From contig NZ_JAHUXA010000010.1 of NCBI RefSeq assembly GCF_019218745.1, positions 62,001 through 126,000 on the forward strand: a stretch of DNA of 64,000 nt. The letters run 5' to 3'. The notes under the pieces were generated by a model that saw nothing but the letters and a program-made list of their open reading frames with translations, was not told the origin of the DNA and searched no databases. Numbering within the stretch: position 1 is the stretch's first letter; each line of letters starts with the position of its first letter. Below are positions 18,695-27,339 of this stretch, one piece after another. A program made the translations under genes and the position numbers. The stretch comes from Enterobacter sp. ENT03. Its GTDB lineage: Bacteria > Pseudomonadota > Gammaproteobacteria > Enterobacterales > Enterobacteriaceae.

Positions 18695-19681
18695 ATGAAA
18701 ATTAAAGCAAGCTTAATCCTCACCGTTGCTGCACTAGCGTTGTCCGGTTCCGCATTAGCAGAAGTCAAAATCGCCCTGGTAGCAAAATCCCTGGGCAATG
18801 GTTTTTTCGAAGCAGCAAACGTCGGCGCGCAGGAGGCCGCCAAAGAGTTAGGTGATGTAAAAGTGATTTATACCGGCCCGACCACCACCACCGCCGAAGC
18901 GCAGATCGAAGTGCTGAACGGCTTGATCGCCCAGGGGGTGGATGCGATCGCCATCTCCGCCAACGATCCTGACGCCGTCGTACCGGTGCTGAAAAAAGCG
19001 ATGCAGCGCGGTATCAAAGTCGTCTCCTGGGATTCCGGCGTGGCGAAAGCCGGTCGCCAGATCCACCTGAACCCGTCGAACAATGCGCTGATTGGCGAAA
19101 CCAACGTTAAGCTCGCCGCCGACGCGCTGAAAGCGCTGAACGTCGAGAAAGGCGATGTGGCGATCTTAAGCGCCACGCCGACCTCCGCGAACCAGAACAC
19201 CTGGATTGCGGAAATGAAAAAAGTGCTGCCGAAATATCCGTCCGTCAATCTGGTGACCACTGCTTATGGCGACGATCTGTCTGACAAGAGCTACCGCGAA
19301 GCGGTCGGCCTGCTGAAAACGTACCCGGATCTGAAAGTGATCGTCTCGCCCTCCTCGGTTGGCATCGTGGCGGCTGCGCAGGCGGTGAAAGATCAGGGCA
19401 AAATCGGCAAAGTGTACGTAACCGGTCTGGGCCTGCCGTCTGAAATGGCGGGCGCGGTGAAATCCGGCGCGACGAAAAGTTTTGCCATCTGGAACCCGAT
19501 TGACCTGGGCTATGCCGCCACTTACCTGGCGGATGATTTAGTGAAAGGCAGCGCCACCAAAACCGAGGCCAGCATGGGCAAACTCGGCAAGGTGAAACTG
19601 GATGCAGACGGCAGCGGCGCGATGGCTGAGCCGTTCGTCTACGATGCCAGCAATATTGATAAGTTCTCGAAGATCTTTTGA
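18695..19681 (+). CDS. Sugar ABC importer, periplasmic binding protein (probably rhamnose)
   Basis: 328 residues, pentose/hexose-binding (peripla_BP_4) fold. The signal peptide MKIKASLILTVAALALSGSALA is cleaved before EVKIALVAKSLGNGFFEAANVGAQEAAKEL. The binding-site phrases DAIAISANDPDAV and VVSWDSGV fit the family that includes the rhizobial rhamnose-binding protein and AI-2-binding LsrB. Lying between rhaD and fucO-rhaM, it probably captures L-rhamnose. I leave the symbol empty because the rhizobial names rhaS/T/P/Q clash with the enteric regulator names. Confidence 0.88.
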   Translation: MKIKASLILTVAALALSGSALAEVKIALVAKSLGNGFFEAANVGAQEAAKELGDVKVIYTGPTTTTAEAQIEVLNGLIAQGVDAIAISANDPDAVVPVLKKAMQRGIKVVSWDSGVAKAGRQIHLNPSNNALIGETNVKLAADALKALNVEKGDVAILSATPTSANQNTWIAEMKKVLPKYPSVNLVTTAYGDDLSDKSYREAVGLLKTYPDLKVIVSPSSVGIVAAAQAVKDQGKIGKVYVTGLGLPSEMAGAVKSGATKSFAIWNPIDLGYAATYLADDLVKGSATKTEASMGKLGKVKLDADGSGAMAEPFVYDASNIDKFSKIF

Positions 19682-19686
19682 TGCGG

Positions 19687-19760
19687 TTTGTAGGCCGGAT
19701 AAGCGTAGCGCCATCCGGCAAAAGGCGGGTGGCGCTGCCGCTTACCCGCCCTACAAATTC
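19687..19760. repeat. REP/BIME-like element
   Basis: Begins TTTGTAGGCCGGATAAGCG and ends CCGCTTACCCGCCCTACAAATT, two inverted REP-type units bounded by TTTGTAGG and CCTACAAA. It lies between the binding-protein and ATPase genes, where such elements commonly protect the abundant binding-protein mRNA. Confidence 0.85.
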
Positions 19761-19780
19761 CCCTGACCAGGAGAACTATC

Positions 19781-21283
19781 ATGACCCCATTGCTACAGCT
19801 TTCCGGCATCACCAAGGTTTTCCCTGGTGTGCGCGCCCTTGAGAACGTGCAGCTTGATCTCTGGCCCGGCAAAGTCACCGCCCTGATCGGTGAAAACGGC
19901 GCGGGCAAGTCAACGCTGGTCAAAGTGATGACCGGCATCTATCAGCCTGAAGAAGGCGAGATCCTCTACAAAGCCATTCCGATTAACCTGCCGGGGCCGG
20001 AAGCGGCGCACAAAGTCGGCATTACCGCGATCCATCAGGAAACCGTGCTGTTCGACGAACTGTCGGTGACGGAAAACATTTTTGTCGGTCAGTATCTGCA
20101 TAAAGGCTTCCTGAAGAAGCTGGACTGGCCCGCCATGCACCAGAAAGCGCAGGCCATTCTGACCCGCCTGGAAGTGCAGATCGATCCGCGGGCGACGCTG
20201 AAAACCCTGAGTATTGCCCAGCGTCATATGGTCGCCATCGCCCGTGCGCTCTCCTTTGACGCGCAGGTGGTGATCCTTGATGAACCCACCGCCGCCCTGT
20301 CGCAGCACGAAATTCTGGAGTTTTATCAGATCGTTGAACGCCTGAAGCAGGAAGGCAAAGCGATCATGTTTATCTCACACAAGTTCGATGAAATCTTCGA
20401 GCTGGCGGATCACTACACCATTTTGCGCGACGGGGTGTACGTCGGCTCCGGCGCAATGAGCGACATCACCGAAGAGCGCATGGTGGCGATGATGGTAGGC
20501 CGCGCCATTACCCAGACCTACCCGAAAGTGGCCTGCGAGCCGGGCGACACGGTGCTGGAGGTCAACGATCTCTGCCACCCTACCGAATTCGCGCACATCA
20601 ATTTTTCCCTGCGCAAAGGGGAAATTCTTGGCTTTTACGGGCTGGTGGGCGCGGGGCGAACCGAACTGATGCAGGCGCTCTCCGGCGTGTCGCGTCCGTC
20701 GTCCGGCGAGATCGTGCTGAACGGCAAAACGGTGCAGTTCCACCAGCCTGCCGATGCCATCAACGCCGGTATCGTCTGCGTGCCGGAAGAGCGCCAGAAA
20801 CAGGGGGCGATCATCGAACTGCCCATTGCCCAGAACATCAGTCTGCCGCAGCTCAGCAAGCTTAATCCCAACGGTGTGCTGAACGACGCCAGGGAGTGGG
20901 CGCTGGCGGACGACTACGCTCGTCGCTTGCAGGTGAAAGCTTTTAGCTGGAAACAGCCGGTGGAAACCCTCTCCGGCGGCAACCAGCAGAAAGTGGTGAT
21001 CGGCAAATGGCTCGCCACCCATCCGGACGTGATCATCCTTGATGAACCCACCAAAGGCATCGACATCGGCTCCAAAGCTGCCGTGCACCAGTTTATGTCC
21101 GAGCTGGTCGGGCAAGGCCTGGCGGTGATCATGGTGTCGTCAGAGTTGCCGGAAGTGATGGGCATGGCCGACCGCATTATCGTCATGCATGAAGGGCTGA
21201 TGGTCGCAGAATACCGCGCCGGCGAAGCCACGGCAGAAACCATCGTCAGCGCCGCCAGCGGTGCGGGTCAGGAGGCAGCATAA
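19781..21283 (+). CDS. Sugar ABC importer, tandem ATP-binding protein
   Basis: 500 residues with two ABC domains, as in RbsA and XylG. Domain 1: Walker A GENGAGKST (near 38-46), signature LSIAQRHMVAIARAL, Walker B VVILDEPTAAL. Domain 2: degenerate Walker A GLVGAGRTEL near 290, signature LSGGNQQKVVIGKWL, Walker B VIILDEPTKGID. It energises uptake through the two permeases that follow; its stop overlaps the next ATG. Confidence 0.92.
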   Translation: MTPLLQLSGITKVFPGVRALENVQLDLWPGKVTALIGENGAGKSTLVKVMTGIYQPEEGEILYKAIPINLPGPEAAHKVGITAIHQETVLFDELSVTENIFVGQYLHKGFLKKLDWPAMHQKAQAILTRLEVQIDPRATLKTLSIAQRHMVAIARALSFDAQVVILDEPTAALSQHEILEFYQIVERLKQEGKAIMFISHKFDEIFELADHYTILRDGVYVGSGAMSDITEERMVAMMVGRAITQTYPKVACEPGDTVLEVNDLCHPTEFAHINFSLRKGEILGFYGLVGAGRTELMQALSGVSRPSSGEIVLNGKTVQFHQPADAINAGIVCVPEERQKQGAIIELPIAQNISLPQLSKLNPNGVLNDAREWALADDYARRLQVKAFSWKQPVETLSGGNQQKVVIGKWLATHPDVIILDEPTKGIDIGSKAAVHQFMSELVGQGLAVIMVSSELPEVMGMADRIIVMHEGLMVAEYRAGEATAETIVSAASGAGQEAA

Positions 21284-22287
21284 TGTGGCAACACCTGCTT
21301 AAAAACCGTGAAGCGCTGCTGGCGGCGGTGATCGTGCTGATGGTCGCGGCCATCGGCAGCCGCGTACCGTCGTTTATCGCTCCCGCCAATCTGGTGGAGA
21401 TTTTCAATGACACCGCCATCCTGGTGATCCTCGCGCTCGGTCAGATGATGGTGCTGCTGACCAAAGGCATTGATTTGTCGATGGCGGCAAATCTGGCGCT
21501 GACCGGCATGATCGTCGCCCTGCTCAACTTCCACTATCCGGCCATTCCCGTCTGGGCGTTACTGCTGCTGGCCACCGGGCTGGGGCTGGTAATGGGCATC
21601 ATTAACGGCCTGCTGGTGTGGAAAATGGGTATTCCGGCGATTGTGGTGACCCTTGGCACCATGAGCATCTACCGCGGCATTATTTTTCTGCTCTCCGACG
21701 GCGGCTGGATCAACTCTCACCAGATGAGCAGTGATTTTCTCGGCCTGCCGCGCGCTGCCGTGCTGGGGCTGCCGCTGCTGAGCTGGTGCGCCGTCGCCGC
21801 GCTGTTGCTGGTGGGCTACTTCCTGCGCTACAGCCGCACCGGACGTGCGCTCTACACCGCAGGCGGCAACGCCACCGCCGCGTATTACACCGGCATCAAC
21901 GCTGGCAAGATGCAGTTCGTCAGCTTCTGCTTATCCGGGGCGCTGGCCGGTTTCTGCGGCTATCTGTGGATCTCCCGTTTCGCCGTGGCCTATGTCGATG
22001 TGGCGAATGGTTTCGAGTTACAGGTGGTCGCCGCCTGCGTCATCGGCGGCATCAGCACCATGGGCGGCACCGGGCGCGTGCTCGGCTGTCTGTTCGGCGC
22101 GCTGTTTCTGGGCGTCATCAACAATGCGCTGCCAGTGATCGGCATCTCGCCCTTCTGGCAGATGGCAATTTCCGGGGCGGTGATCGTCATTGCGGTACTG
22201 CTGAACGAGCGCGGCAACACGCGCAAAGGGCGGCTGATCCTGCGCGACGCCGCACTGGCGCGTCAGAAACAGGCGGTGAAAGCATGA
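21283..22287 (+). CDS. Sugar ABC importer, permease 1
   Basis: 334 residues, BPD_transp_2 (RbsC/LsrC) family with about 8-10 membrane segments. Family phrases are LVEIFNDTAILVILALGQMMVLLTKGIDLS and GKMQFVSFCLSGALAGFCGYLW. Overlaps both neighbours by a few bases (ATPase gene before, permease 2 after), so the four importer genes form one unit. Confidence 0.9.
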   Translation: MWQHLLKNREALLAAVIVLMVAAIGSRVPSFIAPANLVEIFNDTAILVILALGQMMVLLTKGIDLSMAANLALTGMIVALLNFHYPAIPVWALLLLATGLGLVMGIINGLLVWKMGIPAIVVTLGTMSIYRGIIFLLSDGGWINSHQMSSDFLGLPRAAVLGLPLLSWCAVAALLLVGYFLRYSRTGRALYTAGGNATAAYYTGINAGKMQFVSFCLSGALAGFCGYLWISRFAVAYVDVANGFELQVVAACVIGGISTMGGTGRVLGCLFGALFLGVINNALPVIGISPFWQMAISGAVIVIAVLLNERGNTRKGRLILRDAALARQKQAVKA

Positions 22288-23288
22288 GCAAAATAATGAC
22301 CATTGACGAGATGAATACCAGGCCCGCTACCACACCCTGGCTGAAACGCCTGCTGTGCTGGGAGGGATTTTTACTGGCAGTGACGGCGGCGGTCTTTATC
22401 GCCAATGCCCTCGCGTCGCCCTACTTCCTCAACATCTGGAACCTGTCGGACGCCACCTTCAACTTTACGGAAAAGGCGATCATCGTGCTGCCGATGGCAA
22501 TGCTGATCATCGCCCGTGAAATTGACCTGTCCGTCGCCTCGACCATCGCCCTCAGCTCCACGGTAATGGGATTCTGCGCTCAGGCGGGGGTCGATACACC
22601 GCTGCTGGTGTGCGTCGGGCTGGGCGTCGGTCTGCTGTGCGGGCTGTTCAATGGCGTGCTGGTGACGCGCTTTAACTTGTCCTCCATCGTCATCACCATC
22701 GGCACCATGAGCCTCTACCGCGGCATCACTTACATTTTGCTCGGCGATCAGGCGCTGAATGCGTATCCGGAAAGTTTTGCCTGGTTCGGTCAGGGCTATG
22801 TGTGGGGCGCGCTGTCCTTTGAGTTTGCCCTGTTCATCGTGCTGGCGGGTGTGTTTGCTTTCGTATTGCACCGCACCAACTTTGGCCGCCGGACCTACGC
22901 CATCGGCAATAACCCGACGGGTGCCTGGTATTCCGGCATCAATGTGAAACGTCACAACCTGGTGCTGTTTGCGCTGGTGGGCCTGATGGCGGGGCTGGCC
23001 TCGGTGCTGCTCACCTCGCGCCTCGGCAGTACGCGCCCGACTATCGCCACCGGCTGGGAGCTGGCGGTGGTGACCATGGCGGTGCTCGGCGGCGTCAATA
23101 TTCTCGGCGGCTCCGGCAGCATGGTCGGCGTAATTATTGCTGCCTTCCTGATGGGGCTGGTCACCTTTGGCCTCAGCCTGCTTAACGTGCCGGGCATCGT
23201 GATGTCGATCATCATCGGCGCAATGCTGATTGTGGTGATTTCCCTGCCGATTATTACGCGACGGATTATGCAGCGAAGACGAATTTAA
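22284..23288 (+). CDS. Sugar ABC importer, permease 2
   Basis: 334 residues from the ATG at 22284, which overlaps the previous stop (ATGA); the frame stays open further upstream but that stretch reads through permease 1 and is not protein-like. BPD_transp_2 family: FNFTEKAIIVLPMAMLIIAREIDLSVAS, and VTMAVLGGVNILGGSGSMVG near the C-terminus. Two non-identical permeases form the channel heterodimer. Confidence 0.9.
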   Translation: MSKIMTIDEMNTRPATTPWLKRLLCWEGFLLAVTAAVFIANALASPYFLNIWNLSDATFNFTEKAIIVLPMAMLIIAREIDLSVASTIALSSTVMGFCAQAGVDTPLLVCVGLGVGLLCGLFNGVLVTRFNLSSIVITIGTMSLYRGITYILLGDQALNAYPESFAWFGQGYVWGALSFEFALFIVLAGVFAFVLHRTNFGRRTYAIGNNPTGAWYSGINVKRHNLVLFALVGLMAGLASVLLTSRLGSTRPTIATGWELAVVTMAVLGGVNILGGSGSMVGVIIAAFLMGLVTFGLSLLNVPGIVMSIIIGAMLIVVISLPIITRRIMQRRRI

Positions 23289-23357
23289 TAGCCGGGTGGC
23301 ACTGCGTTTACCTGGCCTACGATGTAGGCCCGTGCAAGCGCAGCGCCGCCGGGCATA
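23289..23357. repeat. REP-like element
   Basis: GCCGGGTGGCACTGCG and, inverted, CGCAGCGCCGCCGGGC surround a central CCTACGATGTAGG hairpin, the layout of two head-to-head REP units. It lies between permease 2 and fucO. Confidence 0.78.
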
Positions 23358-23387
23358 AAAAATCACAGCACTCTAAGGAGATTTATC

Positions 23388-24536
23388 ATGAGCTTTATGT
23401 TGGCACTTCCCAAAATCAGCCTGCATGGCGCGGGGGCAATCGGCGACATGGTTAACCTGGTCGCGGGCAAAGCATGGGGTAAGGCGTTGATCGTTACCGA
23501 CGGGCAGCTGGTAAAGCTGGGCCTGCTGGACAGCCTGTTTACCGCGCTGGACGCGCATGAAATGTCTTACCATCTGTTCGATGAAGTCTTTCCGAACCCG
23601 ACCGAAGCACTGGTGCAGGCAGGTTTTGCCGCCTACCAGGATGCTGAATGCGATTACCTGATCGCCTTTGGCGGCGGCAGCCCCATTGATACCGCGAAAG
23701 CGATAAAAATCCTCACCGCTAACCCCGGCCCGTCCACCGCCTATTCCGGCGTCGGGAAAGTGAAAAATCCGGGCGTGCCGCTGGTCGCCATCAACACCAC
23801 GGCTGGCACCGCCGCCGAGATGACCAGCAACGCGGTGATCATCGATTCTGAGCGTCAGGTGAAAGAGGTGATTATCGATGCCAACATTATTCCCGATATT
23901 GCCGTTGACGATGCCAGTGTGATGCTGGCGATCCCGGCCCCCGTCACCGCCGCGACCGGCATGGATGCACTGACCCACGCGGTGGAAGCCTATGTTTCCC
24001 TCGGCGCGCACCCGCTCACCGATGCCAACGCGCTGGAAGCCATCCGCCTGATCACGCAATGGCTGCCGAAAGCCGTAGATGACGGGCATAACCTCGAAGC
24101 CCGCGAGCAGATGGCCTTCGGGCAGTATCTGGCGGGGATGGCGTTTAACAGCGCCGGACTGGGGCTGGTGCACGCGCTGGCGCATCAGCCGGGGGCGACG
24201 CACAACCTGCCGCACGGCGTCTGTAACGCCATTCTGCTGCCGATCATCGAAAACTTTAACCGCCCCAACGCCGTGGCGCGTTTTGCCCGCGTGGCACAGG
24301 CGATGGGCGTCGACACGCGCGGCATGAGCGATGAGCTCGCCAGCGAAGAAGCCATTATCGCCATTCGCGCACTGAGCGCTCGCGTCGGTATTCCGTCCGG
24401 CTTCAGCCAGTTGGGCGTCACCAAAGACGACATAGAAGGCTGGCTGGATAAAGCCCTCGCCGATCCCTGCGCGCCGTGCAACCCGCGCACCGCCAGCCGC
24501 GATGAAGTGCGTGAGCTGTATCTGGAGGCATTATGA
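23388..24536 (+). CDS. fucO: Lactaldehyde reductase (FucO-type, iron-dependent alcohol dehydrogenase)
   Basis: 382 residues, group III alcohol dehydrogenase. NAD-site [12 protein letters not shown] near 97, the family patterns [15 protein letters not shown] and [16 protein letters not shown] (metal Asp and His), then [16 protein letters not shown] (two metal His). It reduces L-lactaldehyde from RhaD to propane-1,2-diol. In E. coli this function comes from the fucose regulon; here a copy is built into the rha cluster. AAGGAG lies 8 bases upstream and the 3' end overlaps rhaM. Confidence 0.92.
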   Translation: MSFMLALPKISLHGAGAIGDMVNLVAGKAWGKALIVTDGQLVKLGLLDSLFTALDAHEMSYHLFDEVFPNPTEALVQAGFAAYQDAECDYLIAFGGGSPIDTAKAIKILTANPGPSTAYSGVGKVKNPGVPLVAINTTAGTAAEMTSNAVIIDSERQVKEVIIDANIIPDIAVDDASVMLAIPAPVTAATGMDALTHAVEAYVSLGAHPLTDANALEAIRLITQWLPKAVDDGHNLEAREQMAFGQYLAGMAFNSAGLGLVHALAHQPGATHNLPHGVCNAILLPIIENFNRPNAVARFARVAQAMGVDTRGMSDELASEEAIIAIRALSARVGIPSGFSQLGVTKDDIEGWLDKALADPCAPCNPRTASRDEVRELYLEAL

Positions 24537-24847
24537 TCCGCAAAGCCTTTGTGATGCAGGTTAATCCTGAGGCCCACGAGGAGTACGAGCGCCGCCATAA
24601 TCCCATCTGGCCGGAGCTGGAGTCGGTGCTGAAAGATCACGGTGCGCACCATTACGCGATTTACCTCGATAAAACACGCAACCTGCTGTTTGCCACCATC
24701 GAGATCGAATCCGAAGAGCGCTGGAACGCCGTCGCCAGCACGGAAGTGTGCCAGCGCTGGTGGGAATACATGTCCAGCGTGATGCCATCAAACCCGGACC
24801 ACAGCCCGGTCAGCAGCGAACTGAAAGAAGTGTTTTATCTGGCGTAA
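24533..24847 (+). CDS. rhaM: L-rhamnose mutarotase
   Basis: 104 residues, the E. coli RhaM length, with the dimeric mutarotase phrases [22 protein letters not shown] (catalytic His), NYAIYLDK-like [14 protein letters not shown], and VCQRWWEYM. It interconverts alpha and beta L-rhamnose so that RhaA receives the right anomer. Overlaps fucO by 4 bases; last gene of the rha cluster. Confidence 0.96.
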   Translation: MIRKAFVMQVNPEAHEEYERRHNPIWPELESVLKDHGAHHYAIYLDKTRNLLFATIEIESEERWNAVASTEVCQRWWEYMSSVMPSNPDHSPVSSELKEVFYLA

Positions 24848-24856
24848 GGTTTGTTA

Positions 24857-24881
24857 TTCCTCCTCCTGCCAGGAGGAGGAA
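24857..24881 (+). terminator. Perfect hairpin after rhaM
   Basis: Exact 12-base arms (TTCCTCCTCCTG and CAGGAGGAGGAA) around one base. No T run follows, so termination is uncertain; it marks the end of the rha unit. Confidence 0.5.
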
Positions 24882-24893
24882 ATCAGCACGCTG

Positions 24894-25080
24894 TCAGGCG
24901 TCATTTTTCCTGGTCAGTCGTTTTTCAAGCTGCTCAAGTTGTTTCAGTTCAAGATGGTCGGCCTCACGGGCATCCGCCGTTTTTCTGTGGTTATCAAACA
25001 AGGTATAACGTTCATGCGCCAGGCACCCCTGACCGTAAGGGGTGTACGGGACGATCAGGCTATCCGTTTCTGGTTTTGCC
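24894..25080 (-). pseudogene. Coding-like gene remnant, unidentified
   Basis: On the minus strand an open stretch encodes LIVPYTPYGQGCLAHERY, then LFDNHRKTADAREADHLEL and KQLEQLEKRLTRKNDA, stopping at 24894. The helical, charged C-terminus looks like real protein, but there is no start codon with a ribosome site and the frame breaks upstream near 25070, where another frame reads MPPLYTKVGKTRNG. Probably the 3' end of a lost gene; I do not recognise the family. Confidence 0.4.
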
Positions 25081-25200
25081 TACTTTCGTATAGAGCGGTG
25101 GCATGGTGTACGTATTCGCTCGATTTCGGACACAGAAACTCTGTAGTCCTGTAATCCGAAGGATCGCCAATAACCGTTTGGTTAATCCAAGCGGCCCCCT

Positions 25201-25674
25201 TTAACGCTGGCGAAGGACTTAGAGCAGAAATCGAAAGCGCAGCAGCAGAGTACCGGCGAGATGCTGAAAGCCGCATTCAGCGAGCACGAGAAGTCTGTCA
25301 GAGCGGAACTGAGCGAAAGCGAGAAGAGAATCAGCGCCGCCATCCTCGACCACGACCGGAAGCTGTCCTCAGCCATGAGCCAGCGCACGAAAGGGATGCT
25401 GCGCATGGTCAGCCAGACGTGGCTGACCATCGTGCTGGTCTCCGCGCTGTCGATAGCCGTCAGCTCGGCCATTCTGTGGTGGCAGGGGAACCGGATAATC
25501 GAGAACTACACGACCATCCGGAAGCAGAAGAACACGCAGGCCATACTGTCAGAGAGGAACAGCGGCGTACAGCTCACGACCTGCGGAGAGCAGGGACGCC
25601 GCTGCGTGAGGGTGAACCCGCAAGCGGGGACATTCGGAGAGGATTCGAGCTGGATGATACTGGCGGGGAAATAG
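25201..25674 (+). pseudogene. mobB: mobB (MbeB-like mobilisation protein), 5' truncated
   Basis: The frame reads LTLAKDLEQKSKAQQQSTGEM, then AAFSEHEKSVRAELSESEK, a coiled N-terminal region typical of MbeB, followed by one membrane segment (TWLTIVLVSALSIAVSSAILWW) and a short tail ending 25674. Only the first few codons are missing: the codons just before 25201 do not fit and reach a stop at 25183. An internal ATG at 25261 could give a 137-residue product. MbeB-type proteins help the relaxase during plasmid transfer. Entirely overlapped by the mobA frame. Confidence 0.75.
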
Positions 25675-26003
25675 CACATGACGGAGCTGGAAAAACAGTT
25701 GCTGAGCGCATTAGAGCAGCTACAGCAGGACTACTCGAAAAGGCTGGACGAGTGGGAGAACGCCTTCGCGGAATGGCGGACAATGTCTGGACTTATGCAA
25801 CGGGAGAACGCGGCGCTGAGCGAGCGCGTCACGGGCTTGAGCAGGCAGATACAGAGTTTGAGCGAGCAGCTGCGCCGGTTGTCGTGAGGCTGAGCGGGAT
25901 AGAGGCGCACCGGGAGCAGGAGCGAGCGGCGCAGCATCAGAAAGCGCTGGAGCTGGAGCGATCGCAGCGACAGCGGACGTATGACGGTCCATCGCTGGGG
26001 TAA
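25203..26003 (+). pseudogene. mobA: mobA (MbeA-like relaxase), C-terminal part only
   Basis: An open frame from about 25155 (plasmid part from about 25200) to 26003 encodes AGEGLRAEIESAAAEYRRDAE at its start and a charged tail ending HQKALELERSQRQRTYDG. It carries no catalytic tyrosine or HUH histidines, so the relaxase domain is gone. It is recognised by its overlap with both mobB and mobD in the other frame, the dual-coding layout of ColE1 mbeA/B/D. Confidence 0.7.
25678..25887 (+). CDS. mobD: MobD (MbeD-like) mobilisation protein
   Basis: 69 residues, complete: TELEKQLLSALEQLQQDYSK, then a coiled coil through SERVTGLSRQIQSLSEQLRR. This is the MbeD family of ColE1 plasmids, small accessory proteins in mobilisation and entry exclusion. 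It starts 3 bases after mobB in the same frame and is nested in mobA. No mobilisation function is likely without a relaxase. Confidence 0.8.
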   Translation: MTELEKQLLSALEQLQQDYSKRLDEWENAFAEWRTMSGLMQRENAALSERVTGLSRQIQSLSEQLRRLS

Positions 26004-26029
26004 AGATCAGCCCTAGTGGCTGATCTTTG

Positions 26030-26722
26030 TTAATAAGACAAAGTTTTCATTATGGAGACAATACGATCTTCTCCACGTAAACCTGTAGAATTTATTAATG
26101 CCTTATCTATTTTTTCGCTAACGAGGAAGTAAAGCATTTCCATATTATTCATATATAGAGTGTTGTATAGCTGAGGGGAAATTGTTCTTAGTTTTCTTGC
26201 TGCTAACGCTGCTGTTTGAACTTTTCCGTAAAGAGAAGCGGCGGTAACTATTACGAAGCTGTATCTATTTAGCTGAACCATAACTTCATTCTTAAACCCG
26301 AATGAATTAACAACGATGATAGATAGGGTGTTTGCGATTGCCATTTTTGTTAATCGGCTGCTTCGATAGTTAGCCAGGTATTTAGTTAGCTTAACGTCAA
26401 GTGATTTTATCTGGCTGTCGCTTACGTATTTGAGTTCATCTTCAATGTACATTCTAATTATGTCAGCGATGATGTCTTTTCGCTTATATACTTCATATAT
26501 GCACTTAATAAATCGTTGGTCTTCAGTTGATAGTTCTTTACAGACATCCTTATACTTATCGAAAAGGCATGAACTATACCATGAAGCTCGTTCTACCCCT
26601 GAACGTACATCTTCTAGAGTGCTACCACTGCTTTGCATGACTCCTTTCACTGCTCGGTCAAGTGCTACGGCTGCACTTCTGTCTGTTTCTAATTTGAATT
26701 TTACTATTGAAGATATAAACAT
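26030..26722 (-). CDS. Hypothetical protein carried by the plasmid remnant
   Basis: 230 residues, AT-rich and unlike the flanking GC-rich genes. No family recognised. A charged helical N-terminal half (to about residue 120) is followed by segments with moderate hydrophobicity (MAIANTLSIIVVNSFGF, YSFVIVTAASLYGKVQ). It is convergent with the mob genes and divergent from the small membrane genes that follow. The ATG has a GGAAAGGAAA-like ribosome site upstream. Plasmid exclusion or stability is possible from position only. Confidence 0.65.
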   Translation of the reverse strand: MFISSIVKFKLETDRSAAVALDRAVKGVMQSSGSTLEDVRSGVERASWYSSCLFDKYKDVCKELSTEDQRFIKCIYEVYKRKDIIADIIRMYIEDELKYVSDSQIKSLDVKLTKYLANYRSSRLTKMAIANTLSIIVVNSFGFKNEVMVQLNRYSFVIVTAASLYGKVQTAALAARKLRTISPQLYNTLYMNNMEMLYFLVSEKIDKALINSTGLRGEDRIVSIMKTLSY

Positions 26723-26785
26723 TGTCGGTTTTCCTTTCCTATGTTAAATATTGCAATAGATGTTCTATATCAGGAGGATTTAACC

Positions 26786-27034
26786 TTGAAAAAATGGATT
26801 TTATCTATTATCTCTCTTTTTCTTTCTTTTGTTGTATTGGTTGTCTTGGTTTTTGAGTTTTCATTCCGGTTTTTGACGGCTGATAGTGTCATTGATTTTA
26901 TGAATAGGTTGGGTTTCTTAGGTGTTGGGCCTTTATTTGACTCATGGGTTGTTTTTTTAGTTTTACTGTCCCTTTTAGTGTCTTTAGTTGTTGCTGGTGT
27001 TGTGTTCTATAAATTAAACAGGGCTGAGAAATGA
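26786..27034 (+). CDS. Small two-helix membrane protein of the plasmid remnant
   Basis: 82 residues from a TTG at 26786, chosen because AGGAGG (26772-26777) lies 8 bases upstream; an in-frame ATG at 26741 has no such site. Two clear membrane segments: KKWILSIISLFLSFVVLVVL and WVVFLVLLSLLVSLVVAGVVF, with LTADSVIDFMNRLGFLGV between them. Overlaps the next gene by ATGA. Family unknown; ColE1 plasmids carry small exclusion proteins at a comparable position, so that role is a guess. Confidence 0.65.
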   Translation: MKKWILSIISLFLSFVVLVVLVFEFSFRFLTADSVIDFMNRLGFLGVGPLFDSWVVFLVLLSLLVSLVVAGVVFYKLNRAEK

Positions 27035-27207
27035 GTATGTTTTCATCCTTTTTTAAGGAAATACTAGAAGACTTGACTGTTTATGCAGTGGTTGTACTTC
27101 TTTTTGTTTTTTACTATCTCGTTGTTCCTGATTATTGGTTTTTGTGTTCCTTGCTAACAATCTTAATTTTTGCGGCTGTTAAGATTTTGCGGGCATATAA
27201 AAAATAG
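27031..27207 (+). CDS. Small hydrophobic protein of the plasmid remnant
   Basis: 58 residues: MSMFSSFFKEILEDLTVY, then hydrophobic stretches AVVVLLFVFYYLVV and FLCSLLTILIFAAV, ending KILRAYKK. Its ATG overlaps the stop of the previous gene (ATGA), so the two are probably translated together and may form a pair in the inner membrane. No family recognised. Confidence 0.6.
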   Translation: MSMFSSFFKEILEDLTVYAVVVLLFVFYYLVVPDYWFLCSLLTILIFAAVKILRAYKK

Positions 27208-27304
27208 AGTTAAATATGATGAGTAATTATTCTTCCCATGTGTATGACATATGAGAAATATATTGTGTCTTTTTATGGGAAGTAAATGAAAGCGAAGGAT
27301 CTTC

Positions 27305-27333
27305 TTGAGACCCTTTTGGTGTAAGCGTAATCT
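27305..27333 (+). promoter_or_regulatory. RNAII promoter of a ColE1-type origin
   Basis: TTGAGA (27305-27310) and TAATCT (27328-27333) are 17 bases apart, the same hexamers as the pMB1/ColE1 RNAII promoter. The preceding GGATCTTCTTGAGA (27298 on) also matches the stretch upstream of RNAII in pMB1-type vectors. Confidence 0.88.
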
Positions 27334-27339
27334 CATGCC

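Noticed and set aside
22371-23366. 331-codon frame opposite permease 2
   Set aside because: The translation is rich in His, Arg, Gln and Asp without domains, typical of an antisense frame through a membrane-protein gene.
25055-25276. Minus-strand 73-codon frame beside the mob genes
   Set aside because: It spans the junction at 25200 and is antisense to mobA/mobB; no ribosome site or family phrases.
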